From positions 473,459-537,458 of the forward strand of contig JAKZZE010000034.1 of NCBI GenBank assembly GCA_024220505.1: DNA of 64,000 nt, written 5' to 3'. The stretch's first letter is position 1, and each line of letters starts with the position of its first letter. The position numbers and the translations under genes are program-made. The notes under the pieces are model-generated. The model ran no database searches, had not been told where the DNA came from, and worked only from the letters and a program-made list of their open reading frames with translations. This DNA is from Rhizopus arrhizus (taxonomy: Eukaryota; Mucoromycota; Mucoromycetes; Mucorales; Rhizopodaceae). Below are positions 52,591-63,154 of the stretch, piece after piece.

Positions 52591-53983
52591 AAATCAAAAA
52601 CAGTTGCTTTTCATATAGTCTGTATTTAATGGTATCCCAAAAGATAATTTATACATTGCTTGAACAAGTTTTATTACTTGCGTGCAATATCTTTAACATG
52701 GAGGATATTCTTTTTTCTTTTTTTTTTTTTTTTTATTTCAAGTAAAAAAAAAAAGGTCGATATCAACAAATTATAGCAGAAAAACAACTTTTTTTTTCTC
52801 CCTTGTTTTGTTTCATGGAATACACTAGATGTCAAAGGTACAAAAGATAAAAAAAAAAGCTCAAGTATTGACCATATGTAAGTTTATAAAAAAAAAAATA
52901 ACAACCAAGGCTAATGTCGGTTTTTTTTTTTTTTTTTTTTTACATTAGGAATTCCTAATGGGACACATTCGGATGACGAACATGAGCCACATGAGCAAAG
53001 TTGTTCGTTTTAACACGATAAAACTATAAGAATATCAAACTTATATTGTTGCTTGTTGTTGAAAAGCCCTTTTTGATAAAGGAAGTTGGCAATGTTAACA
53101 TCTCTAATGGCTAATGGCTAATGGCAAATTACACCCATGTGCAAACATAAAGTAAGTAATGAACTAATATAAGCTTAAAAACATATATTCTATTATGTTA
53201 TCTGTCATAAAAAATAATAAAGCACTTTATTTACTTGAAAAACAAAAAACTGTGCATGTATCTATTAATTATCATTGCCTTGTAACAAGATGTTAACAAA
53301 GCTTCTTTTTTTTTTATTCTTTTTAGAATATACACGTATTCTTTTGTTATAATGTAAAAGCATTTGTATTTTTATAAAACATGTTTACTGTTAGGTTATT
53401 GTTTTCATTTGAATAAGTAACATTTTATTGCTATGCTCTTTTTTTTTTTTTTTTTTTTTTTTCACTAGGTCTTTTTTTTTAACTTTGTCTTTTTTTTTTT
53501 AATTTTAATTTTCCAGCTTCTTTTTTTTCCCAAACGCAACTATTTTGTTAAGTTCTGTTACACGCTTCAAATGAACTAAGCTAAAGAACACAGACTGCCT
53601 TCCTAATATGTATTCTTTTGATCAAAATAATCACAATGTGTTTTTGTTTTCCGCATTTTGCCCTCAAAAATAAAAAAAAGAAAATATCGGTCTTTCAACG
53701 ATAGAGGAGAACAGGCTTTCCAAAAAGGGACTATTTGAAAAAAAAAGACACTTTTTTAAAACGTGAATAACTCCATGAATATCTACCCTACAAAAAAATA
53801 ATAAAATTATTAAATTTCTTTATTTTTTTCGCACCTAAATCTTTTTTCAAAATTCAAAAAGGTGCAATACAGAGCATTTTAATTTTTTTCGTTTATTCAA
53901 TGTTGTTCAAATCGTTGAAATTCTGATGTTAGAAATGACTGCAAATGACTGATAACGCTGAAAATCACCAATTATTTGCAGTG

Positions 53984-54326
53984 ACACGTGATTAAATGGA
54001 GGACGAAGAGACGAATTTAGCCACATATCATCATGATATATGCTTTTCCCCTGATTATGCTTTACCTTGAATAGCTTGAAATTTAAAACAGTAACCAGGA
54101 AAAAGAGAACTAGTATTGACTTTAAAGGCGTAAAGTAAGTGTAAAAAGAATAAAGTAAAAAAAATAGAGAGAAGACTGTATATTGTTTATTCAATAAAAA
54201 CTTGTAATCCTTTTATACTTTTCATTGGCTGCTAGCCACTCCGTTATACTTCTACAATTTAAATGGGACCACCATTATTCTTCAAAAAATACATAAGGCC
54301 ACCATTACATCTTGAATATCGATTGA
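53984..54326. other. Unassigned, with minus-strand promoter-like signals
   Basis: On the minus strand GCCAATG, then GTATAAAAGG, then GAATAAACAATA (about 54225-54185) has the order CCAAT, TATA, poly(A) signal expected in an LTR. LTR ends are not found. Confidence 0.35.
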
Positions 54327-54521
54327 TCAAGCATTAGGATAAGGACCCTTTTGAGAACCCTTAACTTCCACCATCATTTCAGTCTCAGCACGACCAGCAC
54401 TCAGGGTCAAATAACTGTCCGACCCATACATAAGCCTATTCCGGTCTACGTCACCCGGACCCTTCGGTGTTTCATTTGAGAAAAAGAGGCGGCCCTGGCC
54501 AACATAGCACATATCAATCAT
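54327..54521 (-). CDS. Short unrecognised reading frame
   Basis: 64 codons (MIDMCYVGQGRLFFSNETPK, later SYLTLSAGRAETEMMVEVKG), about 47% GC by eye and clearly richer than its surroundings. It may be the last exon or a relic of a larger gene. Family unknown. Confidence 0.35.
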   Translation of the reverse strand: MIDMCYVGQGRLFFSNETPKGPGDVDRNRLMYGSDSYLTLSAGRAETEMMVEVKGSQKGPYPNA

Positions 54522-55269
54522 TGACAGTTGCTAATATGTATGTTATGTCTAGTTTCGCTATACGGTGAAGTGATAACAGAAACCAATTAATAGAAGACTG
54601 TAAAGACTATTAATGTACAATAACAACAAAGTTAACAATATAAACTAGTTCTTGACTTCAATTGCTTGAACGTGCAAAAAGAATTTACTCGGCACCCAAA
54701 ATTAATTTTAGCGGGAAGAAAGCCTTTTGTTTATTACTTTACAACAATAGATACTTTGGAATAACATATTAATATAAAGGTAATTGGGGAAAATATACAA
54801 TTATAAAGGGAATGATGGTGATTTTTGATAAATAAAGTAAATAATGTATCAATTGAGTATTCGTCTTCATGTTGATTTTAATGGTGTTCTTTTCTGTTTA
54901 GTGTGCTGGCACATTGGGTGAATAATGCGTCCAGAGATCGTCTTCTTGATGTATCCTATGAGGGATAGAAAATAATAGGTAAGAAAAATAATGTCGGCCA
55001 ATTGTGACGTGTGTCTTTTCAATTCCCGATGCGGTGAAGCTGATTATTTTCCTTTCCCCTTATTTTCTTTTACATTTTCTTCAATAACGTCTGTTAGAGT
55101 TATCCAACCACACCGAAAAGCATACCATTCGAATCGCCATGAAAAGGAGCATCTTTTGAATACAAAATAAGCTTTAAAAATCAAAAAGGTATCAAAGGCG
55201 ATTATCGACCAAAATCCGACTTTGTCATCATGTGAAGAGCACTAACAGACAAATGTAGATGAGGATAGA
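54522..55269. other. AT-rich intergenic, nothing recognised
   Basis: No open frame or RNA gene supported. The sequence immediately left of the split LTR at 55270 is presumably the flank of the GYP2 element. Confidence 0.5.
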
Positions 55270-55411
55270 TGTAAGGTAAGTCAACAGTTCTTCAAGACTT
55301 TGACTAAACACAAAAATAATAAAATGATGTTAAAGATGATTCTTTATTTAATGAAAATGTGAATGCTATTTATATTCATGGATATTCAAATATTGTCTAA
55401 GGGATATAGTT
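55270..55411 (-). repeat. GYP2 3' LTR, distal half
   Basis: It continues the LTR whose first half is at 61347-61546. On the minus strand it holds GAATATAAATAGC (TATA) and AATAAAGAATC (poly(A) signal) and ends GACTTACCTTACA at 55270. The two halves are separated by the chromovirus, with TAGTT duplicated. Confidence 0.7.
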
Positions 55412-55816
55412 TGATGTATCCATCATTCATAACTCGATATGAAAACAGTATTAATAAGCTACATGTAAAATATATCCAATAGATAGGCTACAGGTTAATT
55501 CGGATAATCTTCATTAAGGATAAGATGCTGCGTAATTGCACGGTTAAATTATATTAAATCCAGGAACTAAATCACAGTCAATCATATACGAGTATTCTAT
55601 GGATAAATGCTTATGATGACAAAGATAACAATGGAAGAACACGTAACCATTATCTATTTGTCATCAGTTATATCATACTCATTAATTATTAATCCATAAC
55701 ATGAAATATTATCCGTGTATGAAAAGTATAAATAGAGTATCATTTTCTTATTAAATAAAGCAATCTCTTTATCGAGTCTCGTCCTCTCTTGTTCCTTTCT
55801 ATTCTTGGATAAATCA
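55412..55816 (+). repeat. CHR1 5' LTR
   Basis: TGATGTATCC to TTGGATAAATCA. TATAAATA at 55727-55734 and AATAAA at 55754-55759 place the transcript start in the last 80 bp. Confidence 0.95.
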
Positions 55817-55867
55817 TTTTTTTTGACGAATTCTCTTTACTCTATTATTACTACGCTATTCTCAAAC

Positions 55868-58800
55868 ATGTCTATCAACTCTAATCTTTTGGCTTACAAC
55901 GAAGAAACCCTTCTTTCTGAAAGTGACCCTGCTTTCATTGGTCCTAGACTTGAAAAGCCCTCCATGGTTAATGGGATTGAACTTCCTCTTACTGGATCTC
56001 CAAACTCTATTACAGAAGATATAGAGATGGAAGAAGTTGAACCCAGGGCTATGGCCTCTCCACTCGCTGGTGTCAAGGGCAGTGGCGCAGCACCACCTTC
56101 TCAGGTCTCGGGTAGTCGTAATTTGACGGCTACCGTCCAGACTTTGACGAAACAGGTAGAACAAATTGCTGCGGCTATCACAGGTCAAGAGCTTTCAGGA
56201 AAGCAACTGGCTAACCTTTCCCGTGAACACACGACCAAGTCTACCATCTTGGCCTCCTTGTTGGACTTGCAAGCAAAATTGGCTAATAACTTGACTATAC
56301 AGACCAATGGCTCTGCCATTAACGGTTCTAACAGTCAACCTACGGTGGTTCCTCAAAACTTACCTTTGTTTCAGTACACTGGTAATGTAGAGAACTCAGC
56401 ATTGCCCGTCTTTAAAGACATTGCTGACTGTATCCGACGTTTTGAGGATATACTCTTTGCGTACCGCTTGGATGTACAGGTGCATTGGCAGCGCCTCATC
56501 CCTTTCTCCCTTACCCATACTCAGCGTTCTTGGTATGATGAATTACGGGTAAAGAAGAATTTATCTTGGACCATATTCAAGGAACAATTAACCTTGAAAT
56601 ATGGCATCGAATCCACTGAGGCTCAAGCCCACGCCTCAAGAGAGCTGTTAACCATCAGCATGCAACCTGATGAATCTGTGGAAAAATACACTGACCGCTT
56701 CTTGAAGCTCAAGCGTGAAGCCACTCCCGTAGCTGACGATTTTTTGGCTATTTTGTTTGTGAACTCCCTCACTAGTAGCCTCCAAAATCATGTCAACATG
56801 GCCATCGTCAGTCTTGATCAGGAGGCAAAGAATGACATAAACCTCCTTTCTAGTATCGCAAGAAAGTTTCATACGAAACAACAGACCTTGCCCCATATGT
56901 CAACTAAAAAATTCAATAACCAACCCTCTCAAGTCAACGGGTTGAACCCTCCCAGTGGTATTCATAAAAGAAACCACCGTACGGATGGAAGGACTTGTAT
57001 CATCCATGGAAAGTGCAACCACACAACAGATCGTTGTAAAAAGGCTCAGGAACTTGGAATTGCTAACAGTATGAACAAAGAGACATCTAGTAAGCGTTGC
57101 TTTAAATGCAACGCTCCTTTTACTAGGGAGCATTTAAATGTTTGCCCTAAAAGGAATCAACCACTTTCTGCTGGTTCTGCCTCCTCCTCCTCTACTGCAC
57201 CTACCATAACCAGGGCATTCCGCTCACTTCAGTGGACTGGCAGTGAAGATAAAGCAATGGGTACAAATGCTTCTAAATACAACCCTGCCAACCAACAAAG
57301 CCACGATGAAGAACAGGATCTTGACGATGAAGCCGTCAAGGACATCCACTACTACTCATCATTATGTAAGTTGCAACCGTTTAATACAAAACTTCACAGT
57401 TTTAATAACAAACGTACTGATTCCTTTTTTGTACCCATCACTATAGAAAATGTCCGTACTTGGGCTTTGGTTGATACTGGGTGTAATACTTCTACGATCT
57501 CTCCTGACCTAGCAAAAATTATAAACGTTAGAACTTTTCCTGTTTCAGGAAAATTACAATTAGCTAGTTTGGATACCTTGGTATCTAGAACTGCTATTAC
57601 AGATCAAATAAAAGTATTTTATAACGGAATCAATGTCTTACATGAATTTGAAATTTTTAAGTTTGATAAAGATATACCTATTTGTATTGGTACAGATCTT
57701 ATGCCTAAGTTAAACATTAACTTGACAGGTTTAGCTGTTACGTGGGATAGTCCTAATATCTCTACAATACCTGATCCAATAGACCCTTCACCTATCAAAC
57801 CTAATAAGTCACCCGCTGGTACTCACCAACAGCGTGAACAACTTATGGACGCATTACAGCCATATTTGAGCGCCAATGCTAAGATCCCTAGCACGTCTGC
57901 ATGTCCTCTACCTGAAGCGATAGTTCGCTTGGAAACTGAACCAGGTAAAACCACTTATAGACGACAGTATCCTATTGCACTGTCAATCCAGCCTAAAGTA
58001 CAAGAACAGGTTGATAAATGGTTAGCAGATGGTGTAATTGAAATAGCTCCTCCTAATACTGCATTTAACTCTCCTTTGTTGACTGTACGTAAAAAGGATG
58101 CTAATGGTAATTATAGTGACGATGTACGGGTGTGTATAGACCCCAGACATATCAATGCAATACTCATAAAAGATCGTACCGACCGCTTTCAATTACCATT
58201 GATAGCTGAGTTGCATCAAAAAATGAGTGCTGCGACACTATTCACAGTACTTGACCTCAAACAAGCTTTTCATCGGTTACCTCTAGCTGATGAGCATAGA
58301 GCCCTTACAGCTTTTACATTTAACGGTCAACAATATCAATTCTGTAGAGCACCATTCGGTTTGACCCCTATACCAAATCATTTCCAACGTGTGCTAACTA
58401 CCCTCTTACATGACTTGCCATACGTTACATGTTTCATTGATGATTTAACTATCGGTACTGGACCCGATATTGAGGAACATATCAAATGCGTAAATACTGT
58501 CATCGAACGACTTACATCAGCTAAATTTATTCTTAACATTGATAAATGTCACTTTATGCAAACTTCGGTAAACATCCTAGGGTTCACTATTAGTCACAAT
58601 AGTCTCTCATTGGATAGCAGAAAGGTTGCAAATGCTTTAGCATGGCCAATACCAAAGACTGGAAAAGATATACAACGCTTTCTAGGTCTCGCTAATTATT
58701 TTCGAAGTCATCTCCCAAATTTCTCTACCATGACCGCACCGTTAGATAAACTACGTAACGAAGGTTCATTGGAACACATTTGGACTGACAAATACCTACA

Positions 58801-60730
58801 GGCTTTTCGAAATATACAAACAGCCTTATCTAATGCTCCTGTTCTGTCTATACCTGACATGCGTCATGAATTACAGCTAGCTACAGATGCTAGCAACACA
58901 GGAATTGGCGGTGTACTTTATCAAATTATTGACGATAAAACTCGCTATATTGGATTCGCAGCAAGAGCACTGTCGAAGTCAGAAATGAACTACTCGACAA
59001 CTAAACGAGAGCTGTTAGCCATCTGTTATCTTTTTGAAAGATTTCACAAGTGGTTGTATGGATCTCAATTCACGCTGTATACTGATCATAAAAGTTTGGT
59101 CTATCTTGGCACACAAAACATTCCTAATCCCATGATGCTGAATTGGTTCGAAACTATTTTCAACTATACATTCAAAGTAATCCATCGTCCAGGAATTGAA
59201 AATGTGTTGCCGGATTCACTTTCTCGTCTTTTTTCAGACGATACGGAAAAAAGACTGGGGGGAGATAATAATCCTCAGCAACTTTCCATAGAAAATAAAA
59301 ATACAAAGTCACAGAGTAAACGTACTACAGACAACAGTACAAACATAAAACAAAGAGCTGTACAGCTAGTAGACTACATGACACCACCAGAAGAGGAACG
59401 TCATAACCTATTATTAAAGGCACATCTACTTGGACACTTTGGGGCTGATGCTATTGTAAAGACAATCCACAATGATAATTTGCACTGGATTAATATTAAA
59501 AAAGATGCATTGCAGCTAGTATCCAATTGTCCTGAATGTCAACAATTTAATATTGGCAAACACGGGTATCACCCTCCCCGTAGTATTCTACCAGATGGTC
59601 CTTTTGATCACGTCTGTATTGACCTCGGTACCCTGAACATTACATCAACAGAAGGACATAATTTCATTTTAGTCCTAGTTGATCTCTTCACAAGATTTAC
59701 AATTCTAAGACCATTAATGGATAAAACTGCAGTATCCATAGCTAATGAACTTAGAGATATCTTTTGCACTTTTGGTTGGCCCAAAAAGCTTAGTTCAGAT
59801 AACGGTACAGAATTCACTAATGAAATATTTAATTCATTAATGGAAACCTGTGGTATTGACCATAGACTTTCACTGCCTTATAACCCATTGGGAAATTCGA
59901 CTAACGAATCGTTTGTCGGAATAGCCAAACGAGCTCTTGTTAAAAGATTACAAGGCAAGAAAGACGAGTGGAATCTTTTCCTTCCTAGTATTCAATATGC
60001 TATGAATTGCAAATATTCTAGATTACACCATTCCAGACCATTTGTGCTTATGTATAATAGACAACCAAATGAATTCCAGGATTATTCCAATACACAATCC
60101 TCAATACCTAACTCTAGTCAGCAGTATGCTAAAGCACTAGAAAATAAATTAGACAATATGAACAACATAGTAATCCCTGCTATACGTAACCGTATTATGA
60201 CTACTCAAAGAACTGACAACGAGTATTTTACAAAGAAACACCGCATTGTACATCAACAATTTCCTAATAATAGCGAAGTTATGATAAAAAATGTGAATAG
60301 AAATAGTAAAACTGACCCAAGGTACGAGGGCCCCTTTGTCGTACATGGAGTCACAAAAAATGGTAGCTACATTTTGACGGATAAAACAGGTACACTATTA
60401 TCGCGCGACGTACCTACCTCGCACATCAAACTCATCTCTACAGACAACGTTGTTAATAATCGCGCTGACCAACAACAGTACGATGTGCAGGCAATTATCC
60501 AACATAAAGGAAATAACACTAGTAATTATAAATACCTAGTAAGATGGAAAGGTTATCCTCCAGAATATGATACCTGGGAACCTGCCTCAAGTTTTGATGA
60601 CATGAGTATGATAGAACAGTACTGGGCAAGACGTAACGTCAATAATAACATTGGCAAACGTAAACGCTCATCTCATACCAATGTTCCAACCAAGACTAAT
60701 AATTTTAACAAACGAAACAAGACAAAGTAA
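55868..60730 (+). CDS. CHR1 Gag-Pol polyprotein with chromodomain
   Basis: 1620 codons, no break; ATG at 55868 is chosen because the upstream in-frame sequence has no ATG and starts inside the LTR. Gag occupies about 1-440, with a C-x2-H-x4-H-x4-C motif (CIIHGKCNHTTDRC) and a zinc knuckle C411-x2-C414-x7-H422-x3-C426. Protease has DTG at 536-538. RT has FIDD with Asp 858 and 859. RNase H has TDAS (Asp 1007) and YTDHK (Asp 1073). Integrase has a zinc-binding HHCC region from His 1186 and catalytic D1252, D1311 and E1347 (35 residues between the last two), then a GPF/Y region (RYEGPFVVHG). A chromodomain at about 1538-1586 (YLVRWKGYPPEYDTWEP) would steer integration towards marked chromatin (family knowledge). 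All catalytic residues are present. Gag and Pol share one frame, as in Tf1-like elements. Confidence 0.95.
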   Translation: MSINSNLLAYNEETLLSESDPAFIGPRLEKPSMVNGIELPLTGSPNSITEDIEMEEVEPRAMASPLAGVKGSGAAPPSQVSGSRNLTATVQTLTKQVEQIAAAITGQELSGKQLANLSREHTTKSTILASLLDLQAKLANNLTIQTNGSAINGSNSQPTVVPQNLPLFQYTGNVENSALPVFKDIADCIRRFEDILFAYRLDVQVHWQRLIPFSLTHTQRSWYDELRVKKNLSWTIFKEQLTLKYGIESTEAQAHASRELLTISMQPDESVEKYTDRFLKLKREATPVADDFLAILFVNSLTSSLQNHVNMAIVSLDQEAKNDINLLSSIARKFHTKQQTLPHMSTKKFNNQPSQVNGLNPPSGIHKRNHRTDGRTCIIHGKCNHTTDRCKKAQELGIANSMNKETSSKRCFKCNAPFTREHLNVCPKRNQPLSAGSASSSSTAPTITRAFRSLQWTGSEDKAMGTNASKYNPANQQSHDEEQDLDDEAVKDIHYYSSLCKLQPFNTKLHSFNNKRTDSFFVPITIENVRTWALVDTGCNTSTISPDLAKIINVRTFPVSGKLQLASLDTLVSRTAITDQIKVFYNGINVLHEFEIFKFDKDIPICIGTDLMPKLNINLTGLAVTWDSPNISTIPDPIDPSPIKPNKSPAGTHQQREQLMDALQPYLSANAKIPSTSACPLPEAIVRLETEPGKTTYRRQYPIALSIQPKVQEQVDKWLADGVIEIAPPNTAFNSPLLTVRKKDANGNYSDDVRVCIDPRHINAILIKDRTDRFQLPLIAELHQKMSAATLFTVLDLKQAFHRLPLADEHRALTAFTFNGQQYQFCRAPFGLTPIPNHFQRVLTTLLHDLPYVTCFIDDLTIGTGPDIEEHIKCVNTVIERLTSAKFILNIDKCHFMQTSVNILGFTISHNSLSLDSRKVANALAWPIPKTGKDIQRFLGLANYFRSHLPNFSTMTAPLDKLRNEGSLEHIWTDKYLQAFRNIQTALSNAPVLSIPDMRHELQLATDASNTGIGGVLYQIIDDKTRYIGFAARALSKSEMNYSTTKRELLAICYLFERFHKWLYGSQFTLYTDHKSLVYLGTQNIPNPMMLNWFETIFNYTFKVIHRPGIENVLPDSLSRLFSDDTEKRLGGDNNPQQLSIENKNTKSQSKRTTDNSTNIKQRAVQLVDYMTPPEEERHNLLLKAHLLGHFGADAIVKTIHNDNLHWINIKKDALQLVSNCPECQQFNIGKHGYHPPRSILPDGPFDHVCIDLGTLNITSTEGHNFILVLVDLFTRFTILRPLMDKTAVSIANELRDIFCTFGWPKKLSSDNGTEFTNEIFNSLMETCGIDHRLSLPYNPLGNSTNESFVGIAKRALVKRLQGKKDEWNLFLPSIQYAMNCKYSRLHHSRPFVLMYNRQPNEFQDYSNTQSSIPNSSQQYAKALENKLDNMNNIVIPAIRNRIMTTQRTDNEYFTKKHRIVHQQFPNNSEVMIKNVNRNSKTDPRYEGPFVVHGVTKNGSYILTDKTGTLLSRDVPTSHIKLISTDNVVNNRADQQQYDVQAIIQHKGNNTSNYKYLVRWKGYPPEYDTWEPASSFDDMSMIEQYWARRNVNNNIGKRKRSSHTNVPTKTNNFNKRNKTK

Positions 60731-60936
60731 CGAGCTGAATATGATCTTTTCCCATTACTTTTTTCCTCAAGAGGTTTTTTGGGTTTTTATCGATTATATA
60801 CCAGAAGAGCATACTCTCTCTTTCCTCTACACTTACGTCTTTAATATAAACAGCCTACGCAATCATATTGGATATGATCCCTGTACTCTTCGTTATTCAT
60901 GATGCTCATCGGTTGTTCCAACCTGGAAGGGGGCAA

Positions 60937-61341
60937 TGATGTATCCATCATTCATAACTCGATATGAAAACAGTATTAATAAGCTACATGTAAAATATAT
61001 CCAATAGATAGGCTACAGGTTAATTCGGATAATCTTCATTAAGGATAAGATGCTGCGTAATTGCACGGTTAAATTATATTAAATCCAGGAACTAAATCAC
61101 AGTCAATCATATACGAGTATTCTATGGATAAATGCTTATGATGACAAAGATAACAATGGAAGAACACGTAACCATTATCTATTTGTCATCAGTTATATCA
61201 TACTCATTAATTATTAATCCATAACATGAAATATTATCCGTGTATGAAAAGTATAAATAGAGTATCATTTTCTTATTAAATAAAGCAATCTCTTTATCGA
61301 GTCTCGTCCTCTCTTGTTCCTTTCTATTCTTGGATAAATCA
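60937..61341 (+). repeat. CHR1 3' LTR
   Basis: No difference from the 5' LTR over 405 bp on reading. It follows the polypurine tract at 60925-60936. Confidence 0.95.
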
Positions 61342-61546
61342 TAGTTCATTCTTTAATTTTTGCATTCTTTGCTTATGCCTAAGGTACAGTTGATACAGAC
61401 GCGCCTTTTTCCTTTCCCGATTTGGTATTGTTGGTTTGAACTTCCGTTTGTTCGGTCGGTACCTGAATGGAAGGTTATATTCAACTTCTATTGGCTGATT
61501 TGACATCCCGCTGGTTGGTTGGGTTTCCTCTAGGAAGGTCTTGACA
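61342..61546 (-). repeat. GYP2 3' LTR, proximal half
   Basis: On the minus strand TGTCAAGACCTTCC starts at 61546, just after the polypurine tract (GAGGGGGTAA). An AGCCAATAG box is present. The half is cut by CHR1. Confidence 0.75.
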
Positions 61547-62532
61547 TTACCCCCTCGGCAGAGGGATGTTCGTCCTCGAACATTGTGATCAGCGGTTTCA
61601 CACGTTGAATAAGTTGGAGAGGAGGAGAGAGACATCTTAGAGGCAGTAGAGGGCGTAGGAGAGGAAACCACAACCGAAGGAGGACCCGGGCTTTGTACAA
61701 CCGTAGAAGGAGAGACGTCAGAGACAAATGGGACATTGGCAGACGGAGCGGCAACCACGGTTTTGTCAATTTTTTCTTGTTCGTCCAAAATAAATTCAGG
61801 CATGTCAATGTCTTCAGAAACAACAGAAGCAACCGGAGAAAGATAAATCGAGCTTGCACGACTACGAACCGATGGACTAGGAGCAGATGGCAATGGCTCA
61901 ATGTGAGTGGGGTTAGGAACTGGTGTTGAGGCAGACGGACTAATTGGCTTACTAGGCAATTGGGATGTAGCAGCAGTAATTGGCGCATCAAAAGGAATCT
62001 GGGAACTAGGATGTTTATTATTGTCAGCGTGCGAGTGGACAAGGCTTGAAGAGACAGCAGGGGGAACCAAAAGAGGCAAACCCAAGTTAGGAGTGACGAC
62101 AGTAGCAGAAGGTGAGTCAGAGGGGTCGATTGTTAAGTCAATGGGGACATTAACGGAAGATTTGACAGGAAGAGATTTTGATTGAACAATGGGGTCAACA
62201 GGATCGTTTGCATTAGTAGCGGTCAAGACAAAAGTTGAAGAATCACCACTGGAGGAAGACTTGGTGACCGGTATTAGTGGGATGGCAGAAGCAGCACCAG
62301 CAGATTGCATAGCATTTCTCCAGTGACGTCGAGCAGCGGTGGGGTCATACCACGGCTCTGCGGGAGTAATACCATGAGCAGGTTTAAGTCGGTCAGCATG
62401 GACAAGAGACTTGAGCGGTTCACCAGCTAAGGTTTGGAGTTGATAGGTACCATAGTCAGGGAATGATTTCACAACGATATATGGACCTTTATATTGGGGC
62501 TCAAGACCATAGCGACCTTCGTTAGTAAGCAT
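61547..62532 (-). pseudogene. GYP2: 3' end of a Ty3/gypsy pol gene
   Basis: The minus frame carries the end of integrase (EGRYGLEPQYKGPYIVVKSF, then LVHADRLKP: a GPY/F module without chromodomain), followed by a Ser/Pro/Thr-rich tail of about 250 residues and VRGRTSLCRGGNVKTF across the polypurine tract. The open frame (62568 to 61339, 409 codons) does not stop there: it runs on through the LTR (RPNKRKFKPTIPNRERKKAR) and stops only at TGA supplied by CHR1. Upstream codons come from the inserted CHR3 LTR. RT and most of integrase are outside or lost. Confidence 0.8.
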
Positions 62533-62992
62533 TGTTTTAATCGCAAGATTAAATAAAAAATTAAACAAAAAAACAATAGCAGCAATATAAAATTAAAATC
62601 CTTCTTTATTGCAGATTTCTTTATATTGCGAAAAGGCCTCGCTTTATGGATAAAAAGTTGGCATCTATTTATATTCTTTGTGAGCGTAGATATAAAAGAT
62701 ATAGACTCGGTCACGATGTCGTGCTGAAGAACCAATGATTAAGCTAAAGCTTGTCGATGTTCTAATATATGCATCTGAAGTTGAACAATAGAAATAATAA
62801 CCAGTCAATTAACTTTGATCTAATTACTTTTGGGGTTGACAATTGATTAGACTCTCTAGGATGACAGATATTGATCTTATTGTTCTAAATTTGGAAAAGT
62901 GTGGAATTGTTCAATCATAGTTTAATCTTTTGTGTATCGTTATTTATTTTAATACAACTGATATCATATAGAAAATAACTATGTTTACAACA
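62533..62992 (-). repeat. CHR3 3' LTR (LTR-2 family)
   Basis: 460 bp. It adjoins CHR3 internal sequence at 62993 via the polypurine tract (minus strand TGGGGGAGGATAA). It is almost identical to the solo LTR-2 copies in the array. The other flank is GYP2 integrase; the TSD cannot be checked because the 5' end lies beyond 64000. Confidence 0.9.
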
Positions 62993-63123
62993 TTATCCTC
63001 CCCCAGACTTGACAATAGTCAGGTCGGCATTCATGCAGATACTAAATGTTATTTTCTTATTGGTTAATTTATGTATCTTGATGCTCAGCAAGTTTATGAA
63101 GTCAGCGGCCGCTCTGCTACATG

Positions 63124-63154
<31 letters not shown>

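Larger units (their letters stand above)
51164..53983 (+). repeat. Unclassified ~3-kb TIR-bearing repeat, copy B
   Basis: The left end GGGTGCAGTGACCACTGC then AAATAATCGTGCAA is clear. The right end keeps only AATTATTTGCAGTG at 53983. The first ~300 bp differ from copy A; from GGCAACCAAT at about 51463 the two align to about 53850, estimated near 90% by eye with many poly(A/T) length changes. Confidence 0.65.
55412..61341 (+). mobile_element. Complete Ty3/gypsy chromovirus (CHR1), 5930 bp
   Basis: 5' LTR 55412-55816 and 3' LTR 60937-61341, 405 bp each, with no difference seen. TAGTT target duplication at 55407-55411 and 61342-61346. Polypurine tract GGAAGGGGGCAA directly before the 3' LTR. 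One open gag-pol in between. No TGG-type tRNA primer site follows the 5' LTR (sequence TTTTTTTTGACGAATTC), so priming may be unusual; TTGACGAATTCTC is partly complementary to GAGTCTCGTCC in the LTR, weak support for self-priming as in Tf1/sushi elements. It is probably a very recent insertion. Confidence 0.95.

Noticed and set aside
55805..55867. TTG-initiated extension of the chromovirus polyprotein by 21 codons
   Set aside because: It starts inside the LTR with a non-ATG codon; ATG at 55868 is the first credible start.
61530..62185. Leu-rich minus frame and plus frames over the GYP2 tail
   Set aside because: Produced by the Ser/Pro-rich coding sequence read in other frames.
63100..63112. 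GCGGCCGC (NotI) as a sign of cloning vector
   Set aside because: It lies within CHR3 3' noncoding sequence with natural flanks; no vector sequence nearby.
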